Assembly (NCBI GenBank): GCA_031272185.1
Contig: JAISUG010000047.1
Span: 1 to 64,000, forward strand
Length of the DNA stretch: 64,000 nt
Direction: 5' to 3'
Origin: Lachnospiraceae bacterium
Lineage (GTDB): Bacteria > Bacillota > Clostridia > Lachnospirales > Lachnospiraceae
Part shown: piece by piece, positions 35,882-43,808 of the stretch
Layout of the letters: each line of letters opens with the position of its first letter
Numbering within the stretch: position 1 is the first letter of the stretch
Translations under genes and position numbers: made by a program
The notes under the pieces: generated by a model
What the model was told of the DNA's origin: nothing
Databases searched by the model: none
The model's input: only the letters and a program-made list of their open reading frames with translations

Positions 35882-36841
35882 TTGAACCAGTTTTTGGAAT
35901 ATGTCGCAAAGGCCGAATCTATATGCATCCTGGGGCATACCCATCCGGACGGCGACTGCATAGGCGCGGGGCTGGCATTGTACAACTACCTGTCCGACAT
36001 GCGGCCGCGGTTGCGGCTGGAGATCTTTTTGGACCAGGCGGTGACCAAGTTCGCATACTTGAAGAATTTCGAAAAAATCAGGACCGACTATGCGCAGGAG
36101 GAGCCATTTGACCTGTGCGTCTGCCTGGACGGCGCGGACAAAGGCCGCATGACGAAATTCCACCCGTACTTCGACCAGGCGAAAGCGACGGTCTGCGTGG
36201 ACCACCATGTGACCAACGAGGGCTACGCCCAGCTGAACATCATCCGCCCGGATGCGGCCAGCACTTGCCAGATACTCTTCGGGCTATTGGAAGAGGAGAA
36301 CATCACCAAAGAGATAGCGGAGTGCCTCTATACGGGGATCGTCCACGACACGGGGGTGTTCAAGTACTCCAACACCACGGCGGAGACGATGAATGTGGCG
36401 GGTAGGCTCATGGAGAAAGGCATCGATTTCACATCCATCATCGACGACAGCTACTACCGCAAGACCTATATCCAGAACCAGATCCTGGGGCGGGCGCTGC
36501 TGGAGAGCATCCTGTTTTTGAAAAAGCAGTGCATTTTCACCGTCATCCGCAAGAAAGACATGGATTTTTACGAGGCGAACAGCCAGGACCTGGACGGGAT
36601 AGTGGACCAGCTGCGCAACACCGCCGGCGTGGAGTGCGCGATCTTCATGTATGAGACCGGCGCACATGAATTCAAGGTCAGCCTGCGTTCCAACAAGGTC
36701 GTGGACGTGAGCAAGATCGCAGCATATTACGGGGGCGGCGGCCATGTGCGTGCCGCAGGGTGCTCCATCGCGGGCAGCATCTACGACGTGGTGAACAACC
36801 TCGCAAAGGAGATCGAAAAGCAGATGGGCGAAAAGCACTGA
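35882..36841 (+). CDS. nrnA: DHH/DHHA1 oligoribonuclease / pAp phosphatase NrnA
   Basis: 319 residues; TTG start behind GAGGAGG. DHH-domain motifs are HTHPDGDCIGAG, VCLDGAD and CVDHHVTNEGY; the DHHA1 motif GGGGHVRAAGCS is at the C-terminus. NrnA degrades nano-RNAs and dephosphorylates pAp, and some members hydrolyse pApA, which would connect to the c-di-AMP synthase encoded further on. Normal operon position between rbfA and truB. Confidence 0.93.
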   Translation: MNQFLEYVAKAESICILGHTHPDGDCIGAGLALYNYLSDMRPRLRLEIFLDQAVTKFAYLKNFEKIRTDYAQEEPFDLCVCLDGADKGRMTKFHPYFDQAKATVCVDHHVTNEGYAQLNIIRPDAASTCQILFGLLEEENITKEIAECLYTGIVHDTGVFKYSNTTAETMNVAGRLMEKGIDFTSIIDDSYYRKTYIQNQILGRALLESILFLKKQCIFTVIRKKDMDFYEANSQDLDGIVDQLRNTAGVECAIFMYETGAHEFKVSLRSNKVVDVSKIAAYYGGGGHVRAAGCSIAGSIYDVVNNLAKEIEKQMGEKH

Positions 36842-36919
36842 CGCCGGGGGCGGCGCCGGACGGCGCCGACGTTCGAAAGCGGCGGGGCGCAGGTGGATGA
36901 AAAGGGGTGAGCGCGGGGC

Positions 36920-38038
36920 GTGCTGCACGGGATCGTCAATGTTAATAAGGAAAAAGGGTATACCTCTCATGACGTGGTCGCGAAAATGAGGGGTATTCTT
37001 AGGCAGAAACGCATCGGCCATGCCGGCACATTGGACCCGGACGCCACCGGGGTGCTGCCTGTATGCGTGGGCAATGCCACCCGTGCGGTGGAGTTTGTCT
37101 CCGGACAGGGGAAAGCCTACAGGGCGGTGCTGCTTTTGGGAAGGGTGACTGATACGCAGGATGCGACAGGGGACACGCTGTGGGAAGCCCGGTGGGAAGC
37201 GGGTGATGCGCCGCCGGCCCCCGCCGGTTGTGGTATGGCAGGATGGGATGCCAAAGACGCACGCAGCGATGTCGGCCCGCCGGGGGGTGGCGGCATGTGC
37301 GCCGATCCTGGGGCGGGCGATGGGGCGCAAGTGCGGCGGCCTCCCACGCAAGAGGAAGTGCGAGGCGCCATATCACACTTCATAGGTGGGTACGCCCAGG
37401 TCCCGCCCATGTACTCGGCGCTGCGGGTGGGCGGCAAACGGCTCTATGAGCTGGCCCGGGCGGGGAAAGAAGTGGAACGGGAGCCCCGTTGGGTGGATAT
37501 AGCCGACATTACCATAGAATGTTATGATTTCCCAAGAGTTACCATGACCGTGGAGTGCTCCAAGGGCACATACATCCGCACGCTGTGCCATGACATCGGC
37601 CAGCTGCTGGGCGTGGGCGGGTGCATGGAAAGCCTGGTGCGCACCCGGGTGGGGCGATTCTTGCTGGAAGACGCACTGACCCTCGGGGAGATCGAGGGGA
37701 TGGTACGTGGGAAAGCGGCTGCCGAACCGCCCGTGGCCGAACCGCCCGTGGCAGAACCGTCCGGGGCCGAACCGGAAGCAGGAACGGGCGTAGATGGTGC
37801 GGTGCATACGTTCCTGCACCCGGTGGAGGAATTGTTCGGGGCATTCCCGCGGATGCAGGTTTTGCCGGGATACGGACACCTCCTGCGAAACGGGAACCCG
37901 CTGGGGCCGGGGATGGTGGCACAGGGGACCCCGGGGGGGCAGATGGTTCAGATGTGCGACTGCGACGGGCGGTTTGTCGGCATATTTGCCTGGAATGAAG
38001 ATGTGGGCAGATGGATGCCCCGAAAGATGTTCGTGTGA
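36920..38038 (+). CDS. truB: tRNA pseudouridine-55 synthase TruB with insertion
   Basis: 372 residues from GTG behind AAAGGGG. Catalytic Asp39 lies in GHAGTLDPDATGVL; KGTYIRTLCHDIGQLLG is the second TruB block. Compared with the usual about 300 residues, there is an insertion of about 45 residues (ARWEAGDAPPAPAGC...) after TGDT and an Ala/Glu/Pro repeat (PPVAEPPVAEPSGAEP) before the C-terminal PUA-like region. It makes pseudouridine 55 in tRNA. Confidence 0.93.
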   Translation: MLHGIVNVNKEKGYTSHDVVAKMRGILRQKRIGHAGTLDPDATGVLPVCVGNATRAVEFVSGQGKAYRAVLLLGRVTDTQDATGDTLWEARWEAGDAPPAPAGCGMAGWDAKDARSDVGPPGGGGMCADPGAGDGAQVRRPPTQEEVRGAISHFIGGYAQVPPMYSALRVGGKRLYELARAGKEVEREPRWVDIADITIECYDFPRVTMTVECSKGTYIRTLCHDIGQLLGVGGCMESLVRTRVGRFLLEDALTLGEIEGMVRGKAAAEPPVAEPPVAEPSGAEPEAGTGVDGAVHTFLHPVEELFGAFPRMQVLPGYGHLLRNGNPLGPGMVAQGTPGGQMVQMCDCDGRFVGIFAWNEDVGRWMPRKMFV

Positions 38039-38197
38039 AAACATCAGCGTTTTCATCACTATTTGTGCCGCGGTGTCAGCGGCGGAATGGGGGTTCATAT
38101 GGCCGGCGGTGTGCGAAATATGCGGCTTCTGGAACCCATTTTACCAACATCGCACCATGGACAGACGGCATAGACGGCTGCGGAAGGATTGCAACAG

Positions 38198-39457
38198 ATG
38201 ACTGTATTTGAAACCAGGGATTTTCACATAGAAGAGGCAACGGTGTCCACCATCGGCAAGTTTGACGGCAGGCACTTAGGCCACCAGAAACTGCTGGGCA
38301 AGATGCGCTTTGTGGCGGCACAGATGGGTCTTCGCATCGCTGTCTTCACATTCCAGACCAGCCCCACGCGTGTGGTGCAGGAAGAACAAAAGGCGGGGAG
38401 CGCATACGGCGCCGATGGCAGGGATGTGGATGGGCCGGTCGGCGCCGTGGGCCTGGGCGAGGATGCCGGGAGCAAGGCTGCTGTCAGGGGGATGGCTTCT
38501 GTGGGCAAGGCTTGGACCGGGGGGGAGGCCGCCGTGGGCGCGGCCGAGGGCCGGGAGATGGCATCTATGGGCAAGACTTGGACTGGGGGGGAGGCCGCCG
38601 GAAAGGGGGCGCTTAGTACCAGGGAAGAACGCCGGGAGATCATGGGCGAAAGCGGGGTGGACTACCTGGTGGAGTACCCGTTCACGCCCGAAATCGCCCA
38701 TATTGACGCGGAGGCATTTGTCAGGGAGATCCTCGTCGGGCGGATGAACGCAAAAGCGCTGGTGGTGGGGTCGGACTGCGCATTCGGCTACCAAAGGGGC
38801 GGAAATGTCGACCTGCTGCGCAAGTTCGCGCAGGAGCTGGGATACCGGCTGTTTGTGATAGAGAAAGAGCGCGATGGCGGGCGGGACATCAGCAGCACCT
38901 ATGTGAAAGAGTGCCTGTCGGCAGGCGACATGGAAAACGCCGCCCGTCTGCTGGGAAGGCCATTCGGGGTCAAGGGGGTGGCGGAAAGGGCCACCGATCG
39001 GGGGATGGCCGGCGGATGCGCAGGCGACAACCACTGGGCATTCGCACTACGTATACCCGATGGGAAACAGCTGCCGCCTTTGGGGCAATATGCATCCGTG
39101 ACCAAAACCGCGGACGGGAGATGCTTGGACGGGGTCAGCACACTGTATGCCGGGCGTTTGATGGAAACCCTGTTGACCCGGAGCGGGGCTAACCCAGGTT
39201 CGGGGAGGGCAGATGGGACCTGGGCGGGCGGTTGCCCAGGTGGAGGGGCGAAGCCAGGTTCGGGCGTGGCAGATGGGACCCGGGCGGGCGGTTGCTTAGA
39301 TGGAGGGGCGGATGCCGGGGTGGCGGAAGGCCAGGCTGTGGAGGTGAGCCTGCTTCGCCGCATTGCCTTTTACGATGATGGGGCACAGCCGGCCGATGGG
39401 CCGCCGGGGCGGGCCCACCCCGGCGGGGGAGTGAATTGCAACGAATTTCTGCAATGA
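38198..39457 (+). CDS. ribF: RibF-like FAD synthetase with degraded riboflavin kinase domain
   Basis: 419 residues; ATG behind GGAAGGA. The N-terminal nucleotidyltransferase domain is convincing: GKFDGRHLGHQKLL (canonical G-x-FDG-x-H-x-GH), VVGSDCAFGYQRGGNVDLL, and SSTYVKECLSAGDMENAARLLGRP. It is split by about 60 residues made of two copies of a GMASVGKAWTGGEAA block (DNA period 66 bp, 38492 and 38558). The C-terminal part should be the riboflavin kinase domain, but the G-x-PTAN motif is not found; only weak echoes remain (LPPLGQYASVTK, VEVSLLRRIAF), separated by Gly-rich repeats. FAD synthetase activity is likely, flavokinase activity doubtful. Confidence 0.8.
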   Translation: MTVFETRDFHIEEATVSTIGKFDGRHLGHQKLLGKMRFVAAQMGLRIAVFTFQTSPTRVVQEEQKAGSAYGADGRDVDGPVGAVGLGEDAGSKAAVRGMASVGKAWTGGEAAVGAAEGREMASMGKTWTGGEAAGKGALSTREERREIMGESGVDYLVEYPFTPEIAHIDAEAFVREILVGRMNAKALVVGSDCAFGYQRGGNVDLLRKFAQELGYRLFVIEKERDGGRDISSTYVKECLSAGDMENAARLLGRPFGVKGVAERATDRGMAGGCAGDNHWAFALRIPDGKQLPPLGQYASVTKTADGRCLDGVSTLYAGRLMETLLTRSGANPGSGRADGTWAGGCPGGGAKPGSGVADGTRAGGCLDGGADAGVAEGQAVEVSLLRRIAFYDDGAQPADGPPGRAHPGGGVNCNEFLQ

Positions 39458-39481
39458 TTTCGAGTTTTAAGCCCATTGTGC

Positions 39482-39510
39482 TTGACAGGCGTGCATGGCG
39501 GTGGTATGAT
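39482..39510 (+). promoter_or_regulatory. promoter of the lysine riboswitch-dapAB unit
   Basis: TTGACA (39482-39487), 17 bases, TATGAT (39505-39510), starting transcription just before the riboswitch. Confidence 0.85.
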
Positions 39511-39520
39511 GTTTCTATCA

Positions 39521-39689
39521 TTAAGGTAGAGGTTGCGCGACGGATGAGTATCCCGCAGGATGCCGCAGGGGCAGATGAGCGCGGGTGAAAGGCTTAGCGC
39601 CGAAGTGGGGTGTGTCCTGTGCGCATCCGGGCTGGGCATACGGCGAACAGCCGTATGACTGTCATCCATTTGGGATGGTGAGCTACTTA
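39521..39689 (+). ncRNA. lysine riboswitch (L-box)
   Basis: Starts AAGGTAGAGGTTGCG and ends GTGAGCTACTT, with the conserved internal elements GGCTTAGCGCCGAAG, CTGGGCATACGG, ACTGTCATCC and GGGATGGTGAGC in the L-box order. The GTAG near the start pairs with CTAC at the end (P1). It lies directly upstream of dapA, the first enzyme of lysine/diaminopimelate synthesis. Lysine binding should lower dapAB expression. Confidence 0.93.
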
Positions 39690-39752
39690 AAGCACGGGTT
39701 CCCCGGCATATCCGCCGCTTGGCGGGCAGCCGGGCAAAGGGATGACTACTTT

Positions 39753-39783
39753 AAGGGCTGACTGTCGGTTGGTTCTTTTTTTT
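39753..39783 (+). terminator. candidate riboswitch terminator before dapA
   Basis: AAGGGCTGAC pairs with GTTGGTTCTT (several G-U pairs), loop TGTCG, then T6. Just before it, GACTACTTTAAG copies the CTACTT of the riboswitch P1 strand, so it may be the alternative pairing partner. The dapA RBS GAGAAAGGGG follows at once. Confidence 0.55.
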
Positions 39784-39800
39784 GAGAAAGGGGTAATGAC

Positions 39801-40685
39801 ATGGCTATTTTCAAGGGGGCGGGCGTGGCGCTGGTCACGCCGTTTGACGAGAAGCAGATGGTCAACTATGACAAGCTGGAAGAGCTGGTGGAGATGCAGA
39901 TCGCAGGCGGGACGGACGCCATCATAGCCTGCGGCACCACGGGTGAGTCGTCCACATTGTCACACGAAGAGCATATCGACGTCATCAAGTTCGTGTGCCA
40001 GGTGACGAAGAGGAGGATCCCCGTGGTTGCAGGGACCGGGTCGAACTGCACGGAAACCAGTGTGTACCTGTCCCAAGAGGCGAAGAAAGCGGGGGCGGAC
40101 GGGCTGCTGCTGGTGTCGCCGTACTACAACAAAGCCACGCAAAAGGGCCTCTATGCGCATTTCGCCGCTGTGGCGGACGAGGTGGGGCTGCCCATACTCC
40201 TGTACAATATCCCCGGGCGTACCGGCGTCAACATCGCGCCGGAGACCATCGCCGCGCTGGTAAAGGAAAAACCCGCCATTGTGGGTGTGAAGGAAGCCAG
40301 TGCGAATTTCACCAACATCGCGGTGATGATGAACCTGGTTGACGGTAAGATGGACCTTTACTCCGGCAATGACGACCAGATCGTGCCGATGATGTCCCTG
40401 GGCGGGCTGGGCGTCATCTCCGTGCTGTCAAACATCGCGCCCCGCCAGACCCATGACATATGTGCGGCTTTCTTTTCCGGTGACATCGCCAAGGCGGCGA
40501 AGCTCCAGCTGGATTCCATCCCGCTGTTCACGGAGCTTTTCAGCGAAGTGAACCCCATCCCGGTGAGGGCCGGACTGAACCTGATGGGATACAATGTGGG
40601 CGAGCCGCGTCTGCCGCTGACCACCATGGAGGAGGCGCACCAGGAGAAGCTGCGCAAGGCCATGGCCGACTACGGGCTGCTGTAA
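39801..40685 (+). CDS. dapA: 4-hydroxy-tetrahydrodipicolinate synthase DapA
   Basis: 294 residues, full length. MAIFKGAGVALVTPF, the GTTGESSTL loop, VSPYYNKATQKGLY (Tyr of the catalytic triad), LYNIPGRTGVN, and the Schiff-base Lys in GVKEAS. It condenses pyruvate with aspartate semialdehyde. Controlled by the upstream lysine riboswitch and followed by dapB. Confidence 0.97.
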   Translation: MAIFKGAGVALVTPFDEKQMVNYDKLEELVEMQIAGGTDAIIACGTTGESSTLSHEEHIDVIKFVCQVTKRRIPVVAGTGSNCTETSVYLSQEAKKAGADGLLLVSPYYNKATQKGLYAHFAAVADEVGLPILLYNIPGRTGVNIAPETIAALVKEKPAIVGVKEASANFTNIAVMMNLVDGKMDLYSGNDDQIVPMMSLGGLGVISVLSNIAPRQTHDICAAFFSGDIAKAAKLQLDSIPLFTELFSEVNPIPVRAGLNLMGYNVGEPRLPLTTMEEAHQEKLRKAMADYGLL

Positions 40686-40716
40686 GGCGGTTGCAGGCGG
40701 AAGGGAAGGAAGTGCT

Positions 40717-41520
40717 ATGGTAAGGGTCATTTTGAATGGTTGCTGCGGGGCCATGGGGCGGACCATCACGAACTTGGCGCATGGGATGGATGACCTGTCC
40801 ATAGTCGCAGGCGTGGATCTGCGCGCCGCCGCGGCCGCCGCTTCCGGGTCGCCGGGCATGGCGGACGCATTGCCCTACCCGGTGTTCCCCGCGCTGGACG
40901 TGTGCGAGGTCCATGGGGATGTGGTGGTGGATTTTTCGTCGCCGAAGGCGTTGGACGGGGTGCTGGCATACTGCAGCTCCCGAGGCGTCCCCGGCGTGCT
41001 GTGCACCACGGGTCTGTCCCCGGACCAGGTGCGCCAGGTGGCGGAAGCCGCCGGGGAAGTGGCGCTGCTGCGTTCCGCCAATATGTCCCTGGGCATCAAC
41101 CTCCTGTCCAAACTCCTGAAAGAAGCGGCGGTCACGCTGGCGCAGGCGGGGTTTGACATCGAGGTGGTGGAAAAGCATCACAACCAGAAAGTGGATGCGC
41201 CCAGCGGGACGGCGCTGCTGCTGGCCGACTCCATGAAAGGCGCGCTGGCGGATGCGGTTGGGAGAGATTACCATTATACATACGACAGGAGCGCCCGAAG
41301 GGAGAAACGGGACCCCGTGGAGATAGGGATTTCGGCCATCCGGGGCGGTTCCATCGTGGGCGAACACGATGTGATATTCGCCGGGACAGACGAAGTGATC
41401 ACATTCTCCCATACGATATATTCCAAAGCGGTGTTTGGCAAGGGCGCGCTGTCGGCGGCCAAGTTTTTGGCGGGCAAGGGGCCGGGGCTTTACACCATGT
41501 CGGACGTGATCGGCGGTTAG
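40717..41520 (+). CDS. dapB: 4-hydroxy-tetrahydrodipicolinate reductase DapB
   Basis: 267 residues. NAD(P)-binding motif NGCCGAMGRTI near the N-terminus, VDFSSPKAL, TTGLSPDQ, and the substrate-binding EKHHNQKVDAPSGTAL stretch (with catalytic His and Lys). Slightly longer than usual by a short Ala-rich loop (DLRAAAAAASGS). Second enzyme of the same riboswitch-controlled unit. Confidence 0.97.
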   Translation: MVRVILNGCCGAMGRTITNLAHGMDDLSIVAGVDLRAAAAAASGSPGMADALPYPVFPALDVCEVHGDVVVDFSSPKALDGVLAYCSSRGVPGVLCTTGLSPDQVRQVAEAAGEVALLRSANMSLGINLLSKLLKEAAVTLAQAGFDIEVVEKHHNQKVDAPSGTALLLADSMKGALADAVGRDYHYTYDRSARREKRDPVEIGISAIRGGSIVGEHDVIFAGTDEVITFSHTIYSKAVFGKGALSAAKFLAGKGPGLYTMSDVIGG

Positions 41521-41531
41521 GCCGGCGGGGT

Positions 41532-42266
41532 ATGGCACAGCAGGAAACGAAACAAACGGCGCAGCCACTGCAAGGTGAGCTGCGCCGAAGAATGTGGCAC
41601 AGCAGATGGTGGAGCGGCGTACCGCACAGCGGAATGTGGCGGGACGATGGTGGTGCGGCGTACCACACAGCGGAATGTGGCGGGACGATGGTGGTGCGGC
41701 GTACCGTACCCCGGAATGTGGCGGGACGATGGTGGCGCGGCGTACCACACTACGGCCAGTGGGCAGTCGGTGGTGAAGATTTGGACGATGTGAAGAATTT
41801 TGAGCGGGCGGGCGACGCTCGCCTGGTCGCCTATGTGGATGGCAGCTATAGCCATGAACTGCAAAAATATGCCTTTGGGTGTGTGCTGTTTTTGCCCGAC
41901 GGGCGCGTCATAGAAAAGTACGGGAGCGGTGACAACCCTGACTCCCTGGCTATCCGCAACGTGGCCGGGGAGATGATCGGTGCGATGTTTGCGGTGAAGT
42001 GGGCGCTGGTCAATGGGTTTGGCCATGTGGAGGTGCGCCACGACTACACCGGCATCGCCCACTGGGCGCTGGGCACCTGGAAAGCGAAGACGCCCCTGAC
42101 CCAGAAGTACGCACAGGCCATGGGGGAGTGGATGGGGCGTATCCGGGTGACATTCACCAAGGTGGCTGCACACTCCCACGACACGTACAACGACACCGCG
42201 GACGCGCTGGCCAAGTCCGCACTCACACAGGGGGCCGGCGTGCCGCCCATACGGCGGGAGGTGTGA
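41532..42266 (+). CDS. RNase H domain protein with repeat-derived N-terminus
   Basis: 244 residues if the ATG at 41532 is used. Residues about 95-240 are an RNase HI domain as in the viroplasmin-RNase H family: LVAYVDGSYSHEL (first Asp), RNVAGEMIGAMFAV (Glu), HDYTGIAHWALGTWKAKTPLT (second Asp), AHSHDTYNDTADALAKSA (last Asp). The preceding 90 residues, where relatives carry the hybrid-binding viroplasmin domain, come from 41-bp tandem repeats read in different frames (WWSGVPHSGMWRDDGG), so they are unlikely to fold. A GTG at about 41789 could be the effective start. The enzyme would cut RNA in RNA-DNA hybrids. Confidence 0.8.
   Translation: MAQQETKQTAQPLQGELRRRMWHSRWWSGVPHSGMWRDDGGAAYHTAECGGTMVVRRTVPRNVAGRWWRGVPHYGQWAVGGEDLDDVKNFERAGDARLVAYVDGSYSHELQKYAFGCVLFLPDGRVIEKYGSGDNPDSLAIRNVAGEMIGAMFAVKWALVNGFGHVEVRHDYTGIAHWALGTWKAKTPLTQKYAQAMGEWMGRIRVTFTKVAAHSHDTYNDTADALAKSALTQGAGVPPIRREV
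41590..41755 (+). repeat. 41-bp tandem repeats at the 5' end of the RNase H gene
   Basis: The core GGAATGTGGCGGGACGATGG recurs at 41631, 41672 and 41713, with a partial copy before. The 41-bp unit is not a multiple of three, so successive copies are read in different frames. Confidence 0.88.
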
Positions 42267-42338
42267 GCGTGCTCTGATCCATCTCGGCTCCACTCGCCGG
42301 TACGATGTCAGCGTGCCGCCCATACGGCGGGAGGTGTG
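42238..42338 (+). repeat. 73-bp-spaced duplicate of the RNase H gene's 3' end
   Basis: The last 28 bp of the gene (GCGTGCCGCCCATACGGCGG and the following GAGGTGTG) recur without mismatch at 42311-42338. Confidence 0.9.
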
Positions 42339-42389
42339 GGCTGCACTTTGCCAACATCGTTTGGTGTTCCTGACCGCTTGCCTGGATAA

Positions 42390-43457
42390 ATCTGTCTGGA
42401 AGCTCAGGAGTTCATTGACGAAATCGGCAATACCTATCAGAATAACATGGTTTATGATCGGTGCGGCGGGTTTTGCCAGAGGAAATCTATTTGGTTTATG
42501 TATTGGTTGGGGGTCATCAAGGACGGCAAACCCACTCTGGCAGGGCTGCTGTGTTTTGGCGCATACCCACAGGCAGCATTCCCGCAGTTTTGCATCACAG
42601 CGGTGGTGGTGCCGGGTTTTGAACTGGGCGACAGGGGGCTGGAGGGCGAACGGTTTTCGGCGAACAAACGCATCGAGGGTACGGTCCCGGAGATGCTTGA
42701 CGAAGCCATGCTTTTCGTGGAGCGCAACATGCGTGAAAAGACTATCGTAGAGTATGGACACAGGAACGACAAGACGGAATACCCCATCGGGGCGGTCCGG
42801 GAGGCCATCCTCAACGCACTCATGCACAGGGATTACAGCATCCACACCGAAGGCGCACCTATCCGTATCCTTATGTTCAATGACCGCCTGGAGATATGGA
42901 ACCCCGGCGGCCTTTACGGGAATATCACCATAGACCGGCTCGGCAGCGTGCATGCGGACACCAGAAACCAGACGCTTGCGGGCATATTGGAGATCCTCAA
43001 AGTTGCAGAAAACCGATACTCCGGCATACCTACCATCCGCAAAGAAATGTCGGGACACCACCTGCCGGCGCCTGTTTTTGAGATCCGGCGGGGGATTTTC
43101 GTCGTAACTCTGAAAAACGATTACGTGACGCACCTGTCGGAGGCGGAGGCTGAGTATAGTGTCGTAGGATCGCACATTGCCGAAGAAAAACCCAAAATCG
43201 AATCAGCCTCGGAATATGCGTACGCTGCGGGTGCTCATGGGTATGAAGAACCCATTGGTATCGCCGGCGGCAGAACCGGCCTCCTGGCGTATTGCCGGAT
43301 CCCCCGCAGCCGAAGCGAGATAGCCGGGTACTTGGGCAAGACCCAGTATTATGCGATGAAGACGTGGGTCGAGCCGCTTCTGGAAAGCGGGCGTCTGCGG
43401 ATGACCATTCCGGACAAACCCAAAAGCAGGCTGCAAAAGTATTGCTCCGCCGGCTAA
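42390..43457 (+). pseudogene. N-terminally truncated AlbA/RecG-like ATP-binding regulator
   Basis: The open frame starts after a stop at 42387; first ATG 42447. It encodes the C-terminal half of the AlbA_2/Schlafen-like plus HATPase_c_4 family (often annotated as ATP-dependent DNA helicase RecG-like): GVIKDGKPTLAGLLCFG, then YPIGAVREAILNALMHRDYS (N-box), FNDRLEIWNPGGLYG, and PTIRKEM, ending in a winged-helix-like region (RSRSEIAGYLGKTQYYAMKTWVEPLL). The N-terminal AlbA DNA-binding domain is missing, and no RBS is seen at the ATG. It is most likely a remnant, though a short protein could still be made. Confidence 0.6.
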
Positions 43458-43498
43458 CCTGATGTCGAAAGTTTCTTCCGGCGCCGGGTATATTTGCC

Positions 43499-43527
43499 TT
43501 GACTTTTGGCGTGGCGGGTGATACCAT
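43499..43527 (+). promoter_or_regulatory. putative promoter of the nrdDG-dut group
   Basis: TTGACT (43499-43504), 17 bases, TACCAT (43522-43527). The leader (to 43808) holds two copies of a GCAGACGGAAACAGAACAGC element at 43617 and 43727 (110-bp spacing), each followed by GCATGGCTGGGGC, and no gene. Confidence 0.4.
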
Positions 43528-43599
43528 GGGAAGCACAGGATATGGATTCGGCGGCACGGAAAAATACTAGATGTGGCCCGGATGCATGCCACGGCGGAT

Positions 43600-43785
43600 G
43601 TGACAGGCAGGCTGGGGCAGACGGAAACAGAACAGCCGCAGCAGGTGGCATGGCTGGGGCAGGTGGAAACATAACAGCTGCGGCCGGAGGCATTCGGATC
43701 GTGTAAGATGCGGCCGCCAAAGCGAGGCAGACGGAAACAGAACAGCCACAGCAGGCGGCATGGCTGGGGCACATGACAGGACCCG
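43600..43785 (+). repeat. direct repeats in the nrdD leader
   Basis: Two about 45-bp copies, beginning at 43617 and 43727 with GCAGACGGAAACAGAACAGC and ending in GGCATGGCTGGGGCA. Confidence 0.8.
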
Positions 43786-43808
43786 CCGGGCGGGAGACAG
43801 GTGGTGGC

